This document shows positions 39,516 through 49,185 of a DNA stretch of 64,000 nt, piece after piece. Location: the NCBI GenBank assembly GCA_018388625.1, contig CP074402.1, forward strand, positions 4,774,001 to 4,838,000. The letters are read 5' to 3'. Below the pieces are notes generated by a model, which worked only from the letters and a program-made list of their open reading frames with translations, was not told where the DNA came from and ran no database searches. The position numbers were made by a program, and so were the translations under genes. Position 1 is the stretch's first letter. Each line of letters opens with the position of its first letter. Source of the DNA: Nocardiopsis eucommiae. Lineage in GTDB: Bacteria; Actinomycetota; Actinomycetes; Streptosporangiales; Streptosporangiaceae.

Positions 39516-40435
39516 GGCCGCACCGACGCGGTCTCGGCCAGGGCCAACCTGAGCAGTTCCATCACGAGTGCCTCCCGTTCCATGTGGACCCCGAGTCGGT
39601 TGTTGTGCATGTGCAGCGCGGACAGGGTCACCATCCCCCGGTCCAGGTGGGCGAGACCGTCCGGGGCCGCGTCCTCGGGCGGCTCCAGCTGGCCCCGCGC
39701 CTCCACGGCGGTGAGCCCCTCCTGGAGCCGTTCGCAGGCCCGCAGCCACTCGCCCTCGCCGCCGCTCGGGGACGCCGTCAGGGCGTGGCGGACGAGGTGG
39801 CGGACGCGTTCCCCGGACCGCTGCCAGGACTGGTCGACGAGCCGCTGCCACTGGGCGCCGATCCGTTCACCGATCCAGCGGCCGACCATGTGGTCCACGA
39901 ACCGGTTCACCCAGTCCGCGTCACCGACCGTCGCCAGACCGCTGGCCATGCACCACACGGCGCGGGCCACCGGGTCGGTGGGGGTGCCCACGTAGGCCAG
40001 GGCGTCGCGGCTTGAGGCGGTGAAGAACTCCTCGACGTGCTCCATCGCCTCGGGGCCGCCGTACATCCCGGTCTCGGGCCGGTACGACTCCCACGTGAGG
40101 GTGTTGTCCGGCAGGATGTCGGCTCCGGCCTCCTCGCCGGGGTTGCCGATGAGGTCGGCGAGGCGCTGGAAGTCCGCCGGGTCGGCCTCCACACGGGAGG
40201 GGCGTCGCGCCACGAGGTCCTCGAACCGGCTCCGGACCTCCTCGTGCGCGGTCGCGCGGTCGGCGGGGTCGGGCACCCACATGCGGAACCTGACGTGCGG
40301 GCCGCCGGACCAGTAGCGGACGTAGAACCAGCGCGGCGCGCGGTCGCCCAGCGTCCGCGCGGTCGGCGCGACGACGGAGGTGACCACCTCCGCGAGGTCC
40401 TCGTGGTAGTAGCAGTGGGCCGTGATCCAGCTCAT
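39512..40435 (-). CDS. thiopeptide-type dehydratase elimination-domain protein
   Basis: A 307-residue stand-alone elimination domain (the thiopeptide-type bacteriocin biosynthesis domain, TbtC/TclL-like). It removes glutamate from glutamylated Ser/Thr to leave dehydroalanine. Diagnostic segments are MSWITAHCYYHEDLAEVV, FYVRYWSGGPHVRFRM, YRPETGMYGGPEAMEHVEEFF and ALHMHNNRLGV. It works with the glutamylating protein encoded just upstream; ATG at 40435 overlaps that stop. Intact. Confidence 0.92.
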   Translation of the reverse strand: MSWITAHCYYHEDLAEVVTSVVAPTARTLGDRAPRWFYVRYWSGGPHVRFRMWVPDPADRATAHEEVRSRFEDLVARRPSRVEADPADFQRLADLIGNPGEEAGADILPDNTLTWESYRPETGMYGGPEAMEHVEEFFTASSRDALAYVGTPTDPVARAVWCMASGLATVGDADWVNRFVDHMVGRWIGERIGAQWQRLVDQSWQRSGERVRHLVRHALTASPSGGEGEWLRACERLQEGLTAVEARGQLEPPEDAAPDGLAHLDRGMVTLSALHMHNNRLGVHMEREALVMELLRLALAETASVRP

Positions 40436-42949
40436 GCGCGGTCCCCCGGTAGTTCGACGGCGTACTCCACGACCCGGTCGGCGCCGAACACGTTCGGCTC
40501 CGCCTCCTGGAACAGCAGCAGGTCCCGCCCCTGGACATCCGGGCCAACTCCTCGATCCCCCACCAGGAGCACAGGTCCAGCGGGCGCGGTTTGCGGTCCT
40601 TGGCCTTCTCCATGACCCGTTCGGTGGAGTCGACCACGTCGGCGGCCCGCGCGAAGACGACGTCGGGCAGGCCCAGGTCCCGGACCCGGCGGCGCGCGCG
40701 GGTGAACCGGTCGAAGTCGTCCCCCTCGTCCAGGTCCAGTTCGGCGCGGGGCACGATCCAGCTCCGGCGTTCCATCACGACCGCGCCGACGCTCAGACGC
40801 GGCAGCACCGACACCTCGGACGGCTTCGGATTGGTGTACAGCGCGCGGGCCCGGCCCACGAGAGCCCACGCCTCGGCCATGGGGGTGGTCAGGTCGAGGA
40901 GGAAGCGCAGCACGGGCGGGAACCAGTAGCGGCCCATGGTGCCCCGGTGGACGAGCCGCACCGCCCGGTCGGATGACCGCCACCAGAGGGTGGGGAGTCC
41001 GGCCGGGTCCAGGCGGATCTCCAGGTCGGCCGGGCGGACCCGCCGCTCCGGCGGCCGTGAGGGGACGCATCCCGGCCAGACGAGTTCGTGCCCGGCGTAG
41101 GGCGCCACCCGGTTGAGCGAGCTGCGGAACAGGCCCGCCACCTCGACGAGGAGAGGGCCGTCGCCGTCGTCGTGCGGGACCGGCGGCTCCGACCAGCGGC
41201 GGACCCGCGAGCCCGCGGTCTCGTGCCCGGGGGCCGCCGCGTTGAAGGCCACGGACCCGCCCGGGAGCGGTTGGAGGAACAGGGTGGTGGGGTGATCGTC
41301 GGGCAGCCAGGCGGGCCCGGCGTCCAACAGCCGGTCCAGGGCGTCGGTGTCCGCGTCGAAGGCGTGGCCGCCACCGTCCGGCGGGGTGAGCAGCCCGAGC
41401 AGCCCGGTCTGGAACCGGCGCAGCTCCTCGATCCTGGGCACCCCGGTGTCCGCCAGGTGGAAGGGGTTGTCGCGCAGACCGTGGAGGCCGATGGTGCCGG
41501 GGGCACCGTCCGGAGTGTTCCCGGGGTCGGCGGCCTCGTTCCAGGCCAGCCAGGCCTCCAGCAGCCCCACGCGGGCCCCGGTCCCGAAGCGGCGTCCGAG
41601 CAGCTCCGCGATGGCCAGGCGGCCGGGCAGGGCACCGTCGAACACCGACACCAGGCGCCGGACGCGGTGCAGGTCGCGGTCGAGCGCGGACCAGTCGGGG
41701 GTCCGGGGCGGGGTGGACCATCCGGGGAGGACGTCCTCGTAGCAGAGGTACTTGCCCGGGATCAGGGACGGGTCTCCGCCGGCCTCGGTCAGCGCCGCGC
41801 CGACCGCCGCGCGCAGGCGCCCCAGTGACAGCCACCGGTCGCCCGGAGCGTCGGCGGCCTCGACCTCACGCACCGCCTCGCCGACCCGCCTGACCGGGGA
41901 CCCCTCGGGGAGTCCGAGCCGGTCGGCCACGTCGGTCAGCCGGTCCGGGACCTGGTCCGGCACACCGAGGTCACTCTGGAGGAGCCCCGCCGTGACCAGC
42001 TGTCCGAGCATGGACTCGGCCTCGGCGGCGGACGCACCGAACCCGGACGTGAGGAAACCGGCCAGGTCGGCCGGGGAGGCGCCCTCCTCGGCCCGCCGGG
42101 CGAGCGCGAGCAGCCACGGGCGGGCGGGGACGCCCACACAGCGGCCGTCCGCGTGCACGACCATGGCCCGCTCCCCCAGGACGGTCAGGGTGGGGTTGGT
42201 CCGCAGTACCAGCGGCCCGTGCGCGGTCGCCAGCAGGCGCTCCAGCTGGAACTCGACCTCGGCGTTGAGTTCGAGGTGGCGGGAGAACCCGTCCGGCGCC
42301 GGGACCTGGACCGCCTCCGCGGCCCCCTTCACCGCCCCGTCTCCCGGCGCGGGCCCGTCCCCTGCGGGGAGCGGTCCGGCGGTGGTCAGGGTGGAGAAGG
42401 GACTGGTCTTCAGCGCGGTCCGCAGCGCGTAGTTGACCACGCGCCTGCGGGTGTTGAGGTGCTCGGGGGCACCCGGCGGCCCGGAGAGCCAGGCCTCGAC
42501 GTCGGGGAACAGGGCGTCACTGGACATCGCGAGGGCGCGCCGGAAGTCCTCGTCCAGGACGAGGTCGGCCAGGCGCCGTTCGGCGGCCGACGTCTCGGCA
42601 CGGAAGGCCTCGCGGGCCTCCTCCCAGCCCCGGTCCAGCGCCTCGTGGTCGGCGACCAGCCGGGCGTGGAGTTCGCGGGCGGACGCCGACAGCCGTGCCA
42701 GCGCCTCCTCCGACAACGCCTTGGGGGCCGTCCGTTGTGGACGGCCCGACGGCAGGCCAGCAGCGCGCGGCGGACGGCGCGGTCCTCGCATCCGCCCACC
42801 GCCGTGTGGATGAGGTCCGCCAGCTCACCACCCCTGCGGTCGAGGTCCTCCCGGAACGCGTCGAGGGCACCGAGGCGGCGGGCGGTCCCGGAGAGCTCTC
42901 CGACCCGTGCGCCGCCACTGGGCAGCCCCGCTACACGTGCGACGATCAA
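40432..42949 (-). CDS. LanB-type glutamyl-tRNA-dependent dehydratase, glutamylation protein
   Basis: The merged protein is 839 residues, TbtB/TclK-like. It uses glutamyl-tRNA to esterify Ser side chains of the precursor before elimination. The Lant_dehydr_N signature is seen in HLNTRRRVVNYALRTALK followed by TSPFSTLTTAG, with later FSRHLELNAEVEFQLERLL, GLHGLRDNPFHLADTGVPRIEEL, GRYWFPPVLRFLLDL and ERRSWIVPRAELDLDEGDDF. Frame breaks at about 42745 and 40540 each close with one added C or G (840 codons). TTG at 42949 overlaps the SagB1 stop by four bases. The elimination function is in the next gene, as in thiopeptide rather than lanthipeptide clusters. Confidence 0.9.
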
Positions 42950-44602
42950 GGCCGCACCCTCGTCCCCAGGTGCCAGGGCGCGTTGGGCTCACCCAGTACC
43001 AGAAGAAACACCGGAATCTCCCGTTCACCGTCGAGGCCCAGCAGGCGGGCGCACTCGTCGGCGTCGTAGCTGTTGGTCACCCGGGCGGAGAGCCCGTGCG
43101 CGGCCGCGGCCAGGGAGATCCGCTGCGTCACCACTCCGGTGAGCAGCTGGGTCGCGCGGAAGGCACGCCTCGGGTGGTGTTCGAGCAGCCGCTCCGTGTC
43201 GGCGGTGACGACCACCATCAGCGGCGCGGTCCGCGCGTTGATCTCCGTCCGCCACACGTCCATGGCCTGGAACGGGGGCGCAGGTCGCCGTGGCTCACGG
43301 TGCGCAGCGCACCGTCCACGAGGCGGTGGTGCCCCTGCGGCAGGTCCGTGACCGCGCCCGCGATCACGTGCACCCCCACCTCGGGCGGTGCCGTCTCGTG
43401 CCAGAGGTCGTCGGCGGTCGGCCGGACCGCGTCGAGCAGGAGGTCGGCCACGACCCCCAGCGACACCGGCTTCGCGGTGGGCAGGAACACGTCCGGCCCG
43501 GAGTCGCGGCGGACCACCGCCGTCCCCGTGTCCGTACCGCTCTCCCGCCGGGACGACGCCAGCGGCAGATCGGATCCCGAGCCCGGGGCCGCGGGTTCGG
43601 CGCCGACCAGCGGGGTGCTGGCCAGGGCCTTCACCGGTTCCAGTTCGGCCGGGTCGTTCAGCCGTGAGGCGCGCTCCACGGCCAGGGTCCGGTGGCTGAG
43701 CGCGGGTTCGATGCCGTTGCCGCCCGCCACTGGAACCACGGTCCGCCTCGGCGGCACCGGTGCGGCCGTGCGGTGGCCGGGCTCCGTCGGCACGTCCGCG
43801 CCGTCCCAGAGGGGCAGGAGCGCCAGCACCGACTCCGAGTCGTCGTCCGGCAGCGCGAGCAGCCGGGCCACGGCCTCGTCGAGGAAGCGGAGCCGCGCAT
43901 GGCCGCCCAGGCCCAGGGCGGAGGCCACCACCTGGAGGTTGCCGAGAACCAGCCCGGCCTCCTGGGTGGCCAGCCGGTAGGCGTAGTTCCGGTACCGGAA
44001 GGCGGTCTTGCCCAGCCGGGCTGTGACGATCAGGACGGTGCGCGCGCCGTCGAGCTCAGCCGCCGACGCGGCGGCCAGTTCGGACAGCCCGACGTCGTCG
44101 CGCAGCTCGGAGAGCTCGTGGTGGGCCGGGTCGTAGCGGTGGACGCCTTCGGGCGCCGCGTCCGACCACACCGCCAACTCGACCGGGTAGAAGCAGCGGG
44201 CCGAGGCCACCGTGCGGTGCCACGGCCACTCCACCTGCGGGCCGATGTCCATCCGGGAGAAGCCGTACCCGTAGAAGAGGAGCTCGCCGAGCCGCTCCAG
44301 GTCCGACCCGTGGTCGGGGCCGGACCGGCCGGGGCCGGCTCCGGGACGCGTGTGCTCGTCCCGGAGCGCGGCCCCGAGCGGACCGATCCGGTGACGCGGA
44401 CCGGAGGGGAGTCCGAACCTGCGCCGGGGCACGGCCGGGCGGGTGAACAGCGGGGGCGGGCGGGGTCGTCGAGCCCGCCCTGCCCCTCCGCGTGGATCGC
44501 CTGCCACCGGTAGTGCACGTCGTACAGGTACTCCCGCACCAGGGTCGCGTCATCGTCGCCGGTCACGGGTACCGCCGTCGTGTTCGGGTCCGTGTCCGTC
44601 AT
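42946..44602 (-). CDS. SagB-type azoline dehydrogenase 1
   Basis: The merged protein is 552 residues, an FMN-dependent TOMM dehydrogenase that aromatises azolines. Hallmarks are GFSRMDIGPQVEWPWHR, SARCFYPVELAVWS, VHRYDPAHHEL, FRYRNYAYRLATQEAGLVLGNLQVVASALGLG, and a C-terminal half with TAPLMVVVTADTERLLEHHP, RAFRATQLLTGVVTQRISLAAAAHGLSARV. Frame breaks at about 44455 and 43275 close with one added C each (553 codons). ATG at 44602 overlaps the YcaO stop. As in SagB2, the position of the expected catalytic Lys-Tyr pair is occupied by Arg-Tyr, judged by eye. Confidence 0.87.
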
Positions 44603-46475
44603 GGGAACGGGTGCGGGTCGGGGTTCACGTCGTCGAAGCCCTGCTCCGCCGCCGCCGCGAACACCCGGTCCAGGCCGCGCACACGACGGAACCTGTTGCC
44701 GAAGGTCATCGGCAGCATCCCAGGAACGATCACCTTCACGCAGAACAGACCGCCCGCACGGTGCTCGGGGGTGGTCTGGTCGACCACCAGCACCTCCAGA
44801 CCGTGCTGTCGGAGCCGCTCCACGGTGTCGTTGAGCAGCGCCTCCAGGTCGGTCGGCCCGTCGGCGTGCAGCCGCGGGTCGGGCGGGGCCATCTCCCGCT
44901 TGGGACCGTCGAACAGGAACGCGAGCCGGTCCTGGGCCTCGGGCCTGCCGTTGAGCTGGCTGTGGTGCAGCATCGACGTGCACAGGTCGGGGTCGTCGAC
45001 CATGCGCCGGGCGAGGTCCTGCACGTCGGCGGGCTCGTCCTGGTGCTGGGCGATGATCGGCGCCAGCTCCAGGAGCCCGGCGGCCACAGCGTCCTCCATG
45101 TCGAAGTGGGAGGCGGCCGCGCACAGGAAGCGGGCGTAGCCGTCCCGCTCCTGCTCGTCGACGACGCCCACCCACACGCTGGGGATTCCGTGCTCGGTGG
45201 TGGTGTCCCAGGCGTGCGCCGTGTATCCGGTCAGCCGCTCGATGCGCTCCAGCAGGAGCGGCACCGTGGGCCCCTTGGCGGTGCTGAGGTCGATCTCGGC
45301 CGGGGTGCGGCGCGAGTACCAGGTCATCAGGAACGCGTCGCGCTCGATGACCTCCATCAGCCCGTGCAGGATCGTCTCCGGCATCGAGCCGCCGACGGCG
45401 CAGCCGTTGGACACCTCGTACAGGAACCGGGGGCGGTCCGGGCGGACCAGCCGGGTGCGGTAGTAGGCGTAGGTCTCCGGCACGAGGACCGGTGCGTCAC
45501 GCGTGAGGGAACGGCCCCAGACCCAGTCCAGCTCCGACTCCTCGGTCCACCGCTGGCACGGGAACCCCTCCTCGTCGTAGCGGTGCTCGTCGTGCAGACC
45601 GAGCCGACGCAGGTCGAGGGCCTCGGGCAGGTCCTTGTAGGCGCCCGTGACCACGCTGCGGTGGCCGGACGGGCTCATCCCGCCCCAGCGCTCGACCGCC
45701 TCCGCGACGGCGGCGGTACCCGACTCCCGGTAGGAGGGGTGCGGCCGATGCCCTGCTCGATGTCGGTCGAGTTCCGCAGGCCCAGCGGCGCGGTCATGTT
45801 CGGGAACACGCCGCCGCCGTACTTGAAGAGGGTGCGGACGAGGCCGACGTCCCGGTCCACGTAGGTGGGGAGGAACGACGCGTCGTCCACCAGGGACTTG
45901 GTCCGCATCGAACCGGGCTTGTGGGACAACGAGGCGCTCGGCACGAGCGTCTCGGTGTCCTCGGGGTTGTCCTCGGGCAGCGCACCGCACACGGCGCACA
46001 GCGGGTCGGGCAGGAGCACCGCGCGCCGCACACCGAGGCCGATCAGCCGCACCACCATGACCGAACGCCGCTCGGACGTGTCCTGGTCCCGGTCCAGCTC
46101 GACCAGACGGCCGGCGACCTCGGCGGCGAACTCGGCGTGCAGGTGGGTCAGCGCGGGCGGCGCCCACCGGCGCAGCCGCTCCGGGTCACGGCGGTCGATC
46201 TCGGCCATCGGCTCCGGGAACTCCCGGGCCAGCAGCAGGCGCGACTCCAGGCACTCGGGGCAACCGGGGACGTCCTCCCGCACCACGGGACCGATGTAGA
46301 GCCGGTCCCGTCGCGCGAGCACGGGCAGCACCGGCCCGCTTCCGGCGGGGATCTCGGGGAGGACACCGTCCTCACCGACCAGCACCGTGTACTCCGGGGG
46401 GACCACGGCCCTGAGGGCCTCGGCCAGCGCTCCGGTGCCCACCACGGTGGGCGTGGTCGTCAGCGACTCGGTCAC
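44599..46475 (-). CDS. YcaO cyclodehydratase with N-terminal ThiF-like half
   Basis: The merged protein is 625 residues, TbtG-like. Residues 1-250 resemble the C-terminal half of a TOMM E1-like protein, with CPEC and CAVC Cys pairs that can bind zinc. The rest is a YcaO domain: SYRESGTAAVAEAVERW, NGCAVGGSMPETILHGLMEVIERDAF with the Mg-ATP Glu residues, and a C-terminal PDPHPFP tail matching the PxPxP motif needed for cyclodehydration. It turns Cys (perhaps Ser) into azolines using ATP. One missing C at about 45745 breaks the frame (626 codons). GTG at 46475 overlaps the previous stop. Confidence 0.92.
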
Positions 46476-48277
46476 AGCTCCACCACCCTGAGCAGGTGCG
46501 GCGTGGCCGTGCGCAGCGCGGGCTCGCCGTCCAGTTCCACGACCCCGAGCCGGTGCCCGCGCGCGGCCAGCAGCTTGACCGCGTCCTCGGACGTCAACAG
46601 GTGGCCCGTCAGCGGAGCGGCCGAACCCTCGGGTTCGGGTACGCGGTCCGGTCGCGGAGGCATCGTCACGGGGTCCTGCCCGCACTGCGCGGAGGTCGTG
46701 GCGCGGATGACCGCCGACGAGGCGGCGGACGCCAGGTCACGGCCGGAGGCCCGGGCCAGCGGCTCGGAGTCGGTGGCGACGAGGACGGTGGGCAGCTCGG
46801 CGTCCAGCTGGAAGAGGCGGGCACTCGACCCGACGAGCAGTTCCAGGCGGTTCAGCTGCTCCCCGACGAGCTCGGGGAGGTCGGCCCGGTCGATCAGCGG
46901 GGCCCGCTGCGGAACGGGCACAGCCCGCTCGGCGGCGTAGTCCAGCACCGCCTGGGAGAGCGCGGACTCACGGTCCAGCGCCGCTCCGACACCCGGGACG
47001 TGGGCGTCCGTGATACCCACCGGTGCGACCACCGGGCCGGGCTCACCGCTGACGAGGTCGTGGGCGGGACCGCTCGCCGGACGGGCGGCGGCCAGGCGGC
47101 CGAGCGCCGCCAACGTGGCGCCGTGGCGTGCCTCGACGAAGGCGTCGGCCACGCCGAGGACGTCGCTGGTCGCGCCGTCCTTGGCCAGGCGGGCCACGGC
47201 GACGCGCAGCGGCAGCTGCTCCGGGTGCTCCTCGATCTCCAGCAGGGGGCCGGTGAGCGGGTCGAACAGCTCGGCCGCGGCGAGGGAGAACGCCTCGCTG
47301 TCGATCTCGGGCCCCGGGTCGGCGGCGGGTTCGCTGCCCCCGCCGACCGGCAGTACGCGCCCGGTCTGGGACTCCAGGGTCTCCAGGTCGATGCGTTCCA
47401 CCTCACCGGAGACCGGTGCGGGGTAGGCACCGGTCACGGCCCGGAAGGCCGCGAAGAGCGCGGTGTTGGCGGGCACGCCCACGGCGGGACCGCGCAGCCA
47501 GGTCGAGGGGCCGACGGGCAGGGTGCCGGTGTCGGTCAGGCGCGCCTTGGCGTCCGCCCAGTCGGCGGCGCCGCCCGGGATCGGTCCCACCCAGGCCGCG
47601 TCACGGGTCACCAGGACCGGCAGCAGCGGCGCCGTGCAGGCCTCCGCGACGGAGTCGATCAGCGCCGGGTCCTCGGTCAGCACGACCACGAAGTCGGCGG
47701 CGGACACGCTCGCGGCGAGGTCGGCGGCCGGGGTCTCGACGAGTTCGAGGGCCGGGTCCTCCTCCTTCGCCGCCGCGAGGTCGGCGGTACGCGCGGCGCG
47801 GGCGTCGGCGTCACCCGAGGGGTCGACGACCTCCACGCGGGCACAGCCCAGGTGCCAGGCGGCTCGCGCGGCGGAGTCCGCCAGCGGGGCCTCGCCCACG
47901 ATCACCATGCGGGTGCCACGCCAGGTCTGGAACCGGGCCGGTCCGGAGTCGCACCGGAAGTCGACGTAGGCGATCTCCGCCTGGTAGCGCCGGAGCTCCG
48001 CGTCGGTCAGCGAGTGCGGCAGGTCCTCACTGACGTCGCGGACGAACCCGTTGCGTTCGAGCAGCCCCACCAGGTCGGTGGCCATCTTCTGGTGGGCGGG
48101 CGACAACCCCGAGGTCAGGTCCTCAAGCGGAACGGAGCCGTCCAGGCTCGGCGCGAGCAGTTCCACCCACTGATAGATCGATCCACCGCGCAGCGTCACC
48201 GACCGCGCGCTGTCGATGATGAAGGCCCCGTCCGCGGTCGGGACGTAGTAGACATCTGGCCGGAGTTTCGGTCGCAT
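46472..48277 (-). CDS. Ocin-ThiF-like TOMM leader-binding partner protein
   Basis: A 601-residue TbtF-like protein. The N-terminal 90 residues (MRPKLRPDVYYVPTADGAFII, SIYQWVELLAPSLDGSVPLEDLTSGL) form the PqqD-like RiPP recognition element that grips the leader peptide. The remaining residues are a degenerate ThiF/E1-like fold (GTRMVIVGEAPLADSAARAAWHLG) that docks with the YcaO protein. ATG at 48277 is chosen for homology and the AGAGGG before it. No catalytic Cys pairs are evident. It follows the precursor genes and overlaps the YcaO gene by four bases. Intact. Confidence 0.9.
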   Translation of the reverse strand: MRPKLRPDVYYVPTADGAFIIDSARSVTLRGGSIYQWVELLAPSLDGSVPLEDLTSGLSPAHQKMATDLVGLLERNGFVRDVSEDLPHSLTDAELRRYQAEIAYVDFRCDSGPARFQTWRGTRMVIVGEAPLADSAARAAWHLGCARVEVVDPSGDADARAARTADLAAAKEEDPALELVETPAADLAASVSAADFVVVLTEDPALIDSVAEACTAPLLPVLVTRDAAWVGPIPGGAADWADAKARLTDTGTLPVGPSTWLRGPAVGVPANTALFAAFRAVTGAYPAPVSGEVERIDLETLESQTGRVLPVGGGSEPAADPGPEIDSEAFSLAAAELFDPLTGPLLEIEEHPEQLPLRVAVARLAKDGATSDVLGVADAFVEARHGATLAALGRLAAARPASGPAHDLVSGEPGPVVAPVGITDAHVPGVGAALDRESALSQAVLDYAAERAVPVPQRAPLIDRADLPELVGEQLNRLELLVGSSARLFQLDAELPTVLVATDSEPLARASGRDLASAASSAVIRATTSAQCGQDPVTMPPRPDRVPEPEGSAAPLTGHLLTSEDAVKLLAARGHRLGVVELDGEPALRTATPHLLRVVEL

Positions 48278-48321
48278 CCGCGCCCTCTCTTCTCTCTCAC
48301 CGTTACGAGGGGACGGCCCCG

Positions 48322-48345
48322 GCACGGTCACCGCGCCGGGCCCGC
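48322..48345 (-). promoter_or_regulatory. G/C hairpin after precursor gene 1, possible attenuator
   Basis: A CCCGGC / GCCGGG inverted repeat lies between precursor gene 1 and the ThiF-like gene. It could reduce read-through so that precursor mRNA exceeds enzyme mRNA. The stem is short. Confidence 0.35.
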
Positions 48346-48354
48346 CCCGCCGGA

Positions 48355-48573
48355 TCAGCTGCAGCAGCAGCAGGGGCAGCAGCTACAGCAGCTGCAGCAG
48401 CCGCCGCCACTGCCAGACGCGCCGATCTCCATCATGGCCAGCGTGGAACCGAGGGACTCGATACCACCGGGCTGGTCCGAACCGAAGCCGAGAACACCCT
48501 CACTGCTGGTGCTGAATTCCTCGACCGGAAGGTCTCCGAGACCAGCGGAAATCTGGTCAGCCTTCATCGACAT
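48355..48573 (-). CDS. RiPP precursor peptide 1
   Basis: A 72-residue peptide. The leader contains GLGDLPVEEFS and ends near MMEIGAS; the core then reads GSGGG followed by CCSCCSCCPCCCCS. Ten Cys could become thiazoles, three core Ser could be dehydrated, and the last residue is Ser. ATG at 48573 has GGAGAGGAGG ending 7 bases upstream; an in-frame ATG at 48612 would add 13 residues. The operon of modifying enzymes begins 77 bases downstream. The core style recalls the SCCSCCCC end of cyclothiazomycin, from memory. A metallothionein was considered and rejected. Confidence 0.92.
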   Translation of the reverse strand: MSMKADQISAGLGDLPVEEFSTSSEGVLGFGSDQPGGIESLGSTLAMMEIGASGSGGGCCSCCSCCPCCCCS

Positions 48574-48740
48574 GGGAACCTCCTCTCCTTCTTCGTAGTA
48601 ACGCCGAGGCACTTCCGCCCCGGCGTCGCACCATCATCCCCGCCGGTGCTTACAGCGCACCTACAGCAGGTTTGCACCCAAATGCATTCACGGACCCGGG
48701 AACTCCCGGGAAAGGTGAAACGTTCCGGGGATCGGGCGTC

Positions 48741-48772
48741 GGGCCGGTCGTGAACCGTCGTCCGACCGGCCC
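48741..48772 (-). promoter_or_regulatory. hairpin between the two precursor genes, possible terminator or attenuator
   Basis: GGGCCGGTCG (48741-48750) pairs with CGACCGGCCC (48763-48772). A second G/C-rich hairpin is nearby at about 48796-48828, and CCCGGGA/TCCCGGG at 48699-48714. They lie in the 265-base spacer downstream of precursor gene 2. Confidence 0.5.
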
Positions 48773-48838
48773 GCGCACCCCGGGTTCCGGTGGTCCGGCC
48801 AGCCGCCCGCAGGCGGGCCGACCGGGCAGGTCACCGAC

Positions 48839-49054
48839 TCAGCTGCAGCAGCAGCACGGGCAGCAGCTGCAGCAGCTGCAGCACTCGCCACCGCCGGAGG
48901 CACCGATCTCCATCATGGCCAGCGAGGAACCGAGGGACTCGATACCGCCGGGCTGGTGGGAACCGAAGCCGACGACACCCTCACCACTCGAACTGAATTC
49001 CTCGACCGGAAGGTCTCCGAGGCTTGCCGAGAGGTGACCGGACTCGATAGACAT
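48839..49054 (-). CDS. RiPP precursor peptide 2
   Basis: A 71-residue paralogue of precursor 1, about 80 % identical by eye. The leader (MSIESGHLSASLGDLPVEEFS, ending MMEIGAS) is conserved. The core reads GGGE followed by the same CCSCCSCCPCCCCS, so only the 4-5 residue stretch before the first Cys pair differs (GSGGG in precursor 1). ATG at 49054 is preceded by AAAGGAG at 9 bases. It is the first gene of the cluster in the leftward direction; the promoter should lie in the A+T-richer 49055-49185, which also separates it from dprA. Confidence 0.92.
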   Translation of the reverse strand: MSIESGHLSASLGDLPVEEFSSSGEGVVGFGSHQPGGIESLGSSLAMMEIGASGGGECCSCCSCCPCCCCS

Positions 49055-49185
49055 ACGATCTCACTCCTTTCTTCGTCCAAGGTTTGACAACGCGTCGAAT
49101 AATCGACACCCACCACTGTGGCCAATCGCAGTTACATCTCGACTACATCGCGTTTTACCGCCCCCGCAGTTCGGTGCGGCGCCCA

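Larger units (their letters stand above)
33307..49054. other. thiopeptide-like RiPP biosynthetic cluster with daptide-like tailoring genes
   Basis: The region holds a SARP regulator, a rightward aminotransferase/dehydrogenase pair, and a leftward operon of two precursor genes followed by leader-binding ThiF-like protein, YcaO, SagB, dehydratase, elimination protein, pyridine-synthase-like protein and a second SagB. From the ThiF-like gene to the last SagB every junction is a 4-base overlap (GTGA, ATGA or TTGA), so one transcript is likely. It interrupts the dprA-xerC neighbourhood. No exporter, protease or resistance gene was found inside. Confidence 0.88.

Noticed and set aside
48355..49054. 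Metallothionein-like Cys-rich proteins
   Set aside because: The Cys residues are all in the last 14 residues after a conserved acidic leader, and the genes head an operon of TOMM/thiopeptide enzymes.
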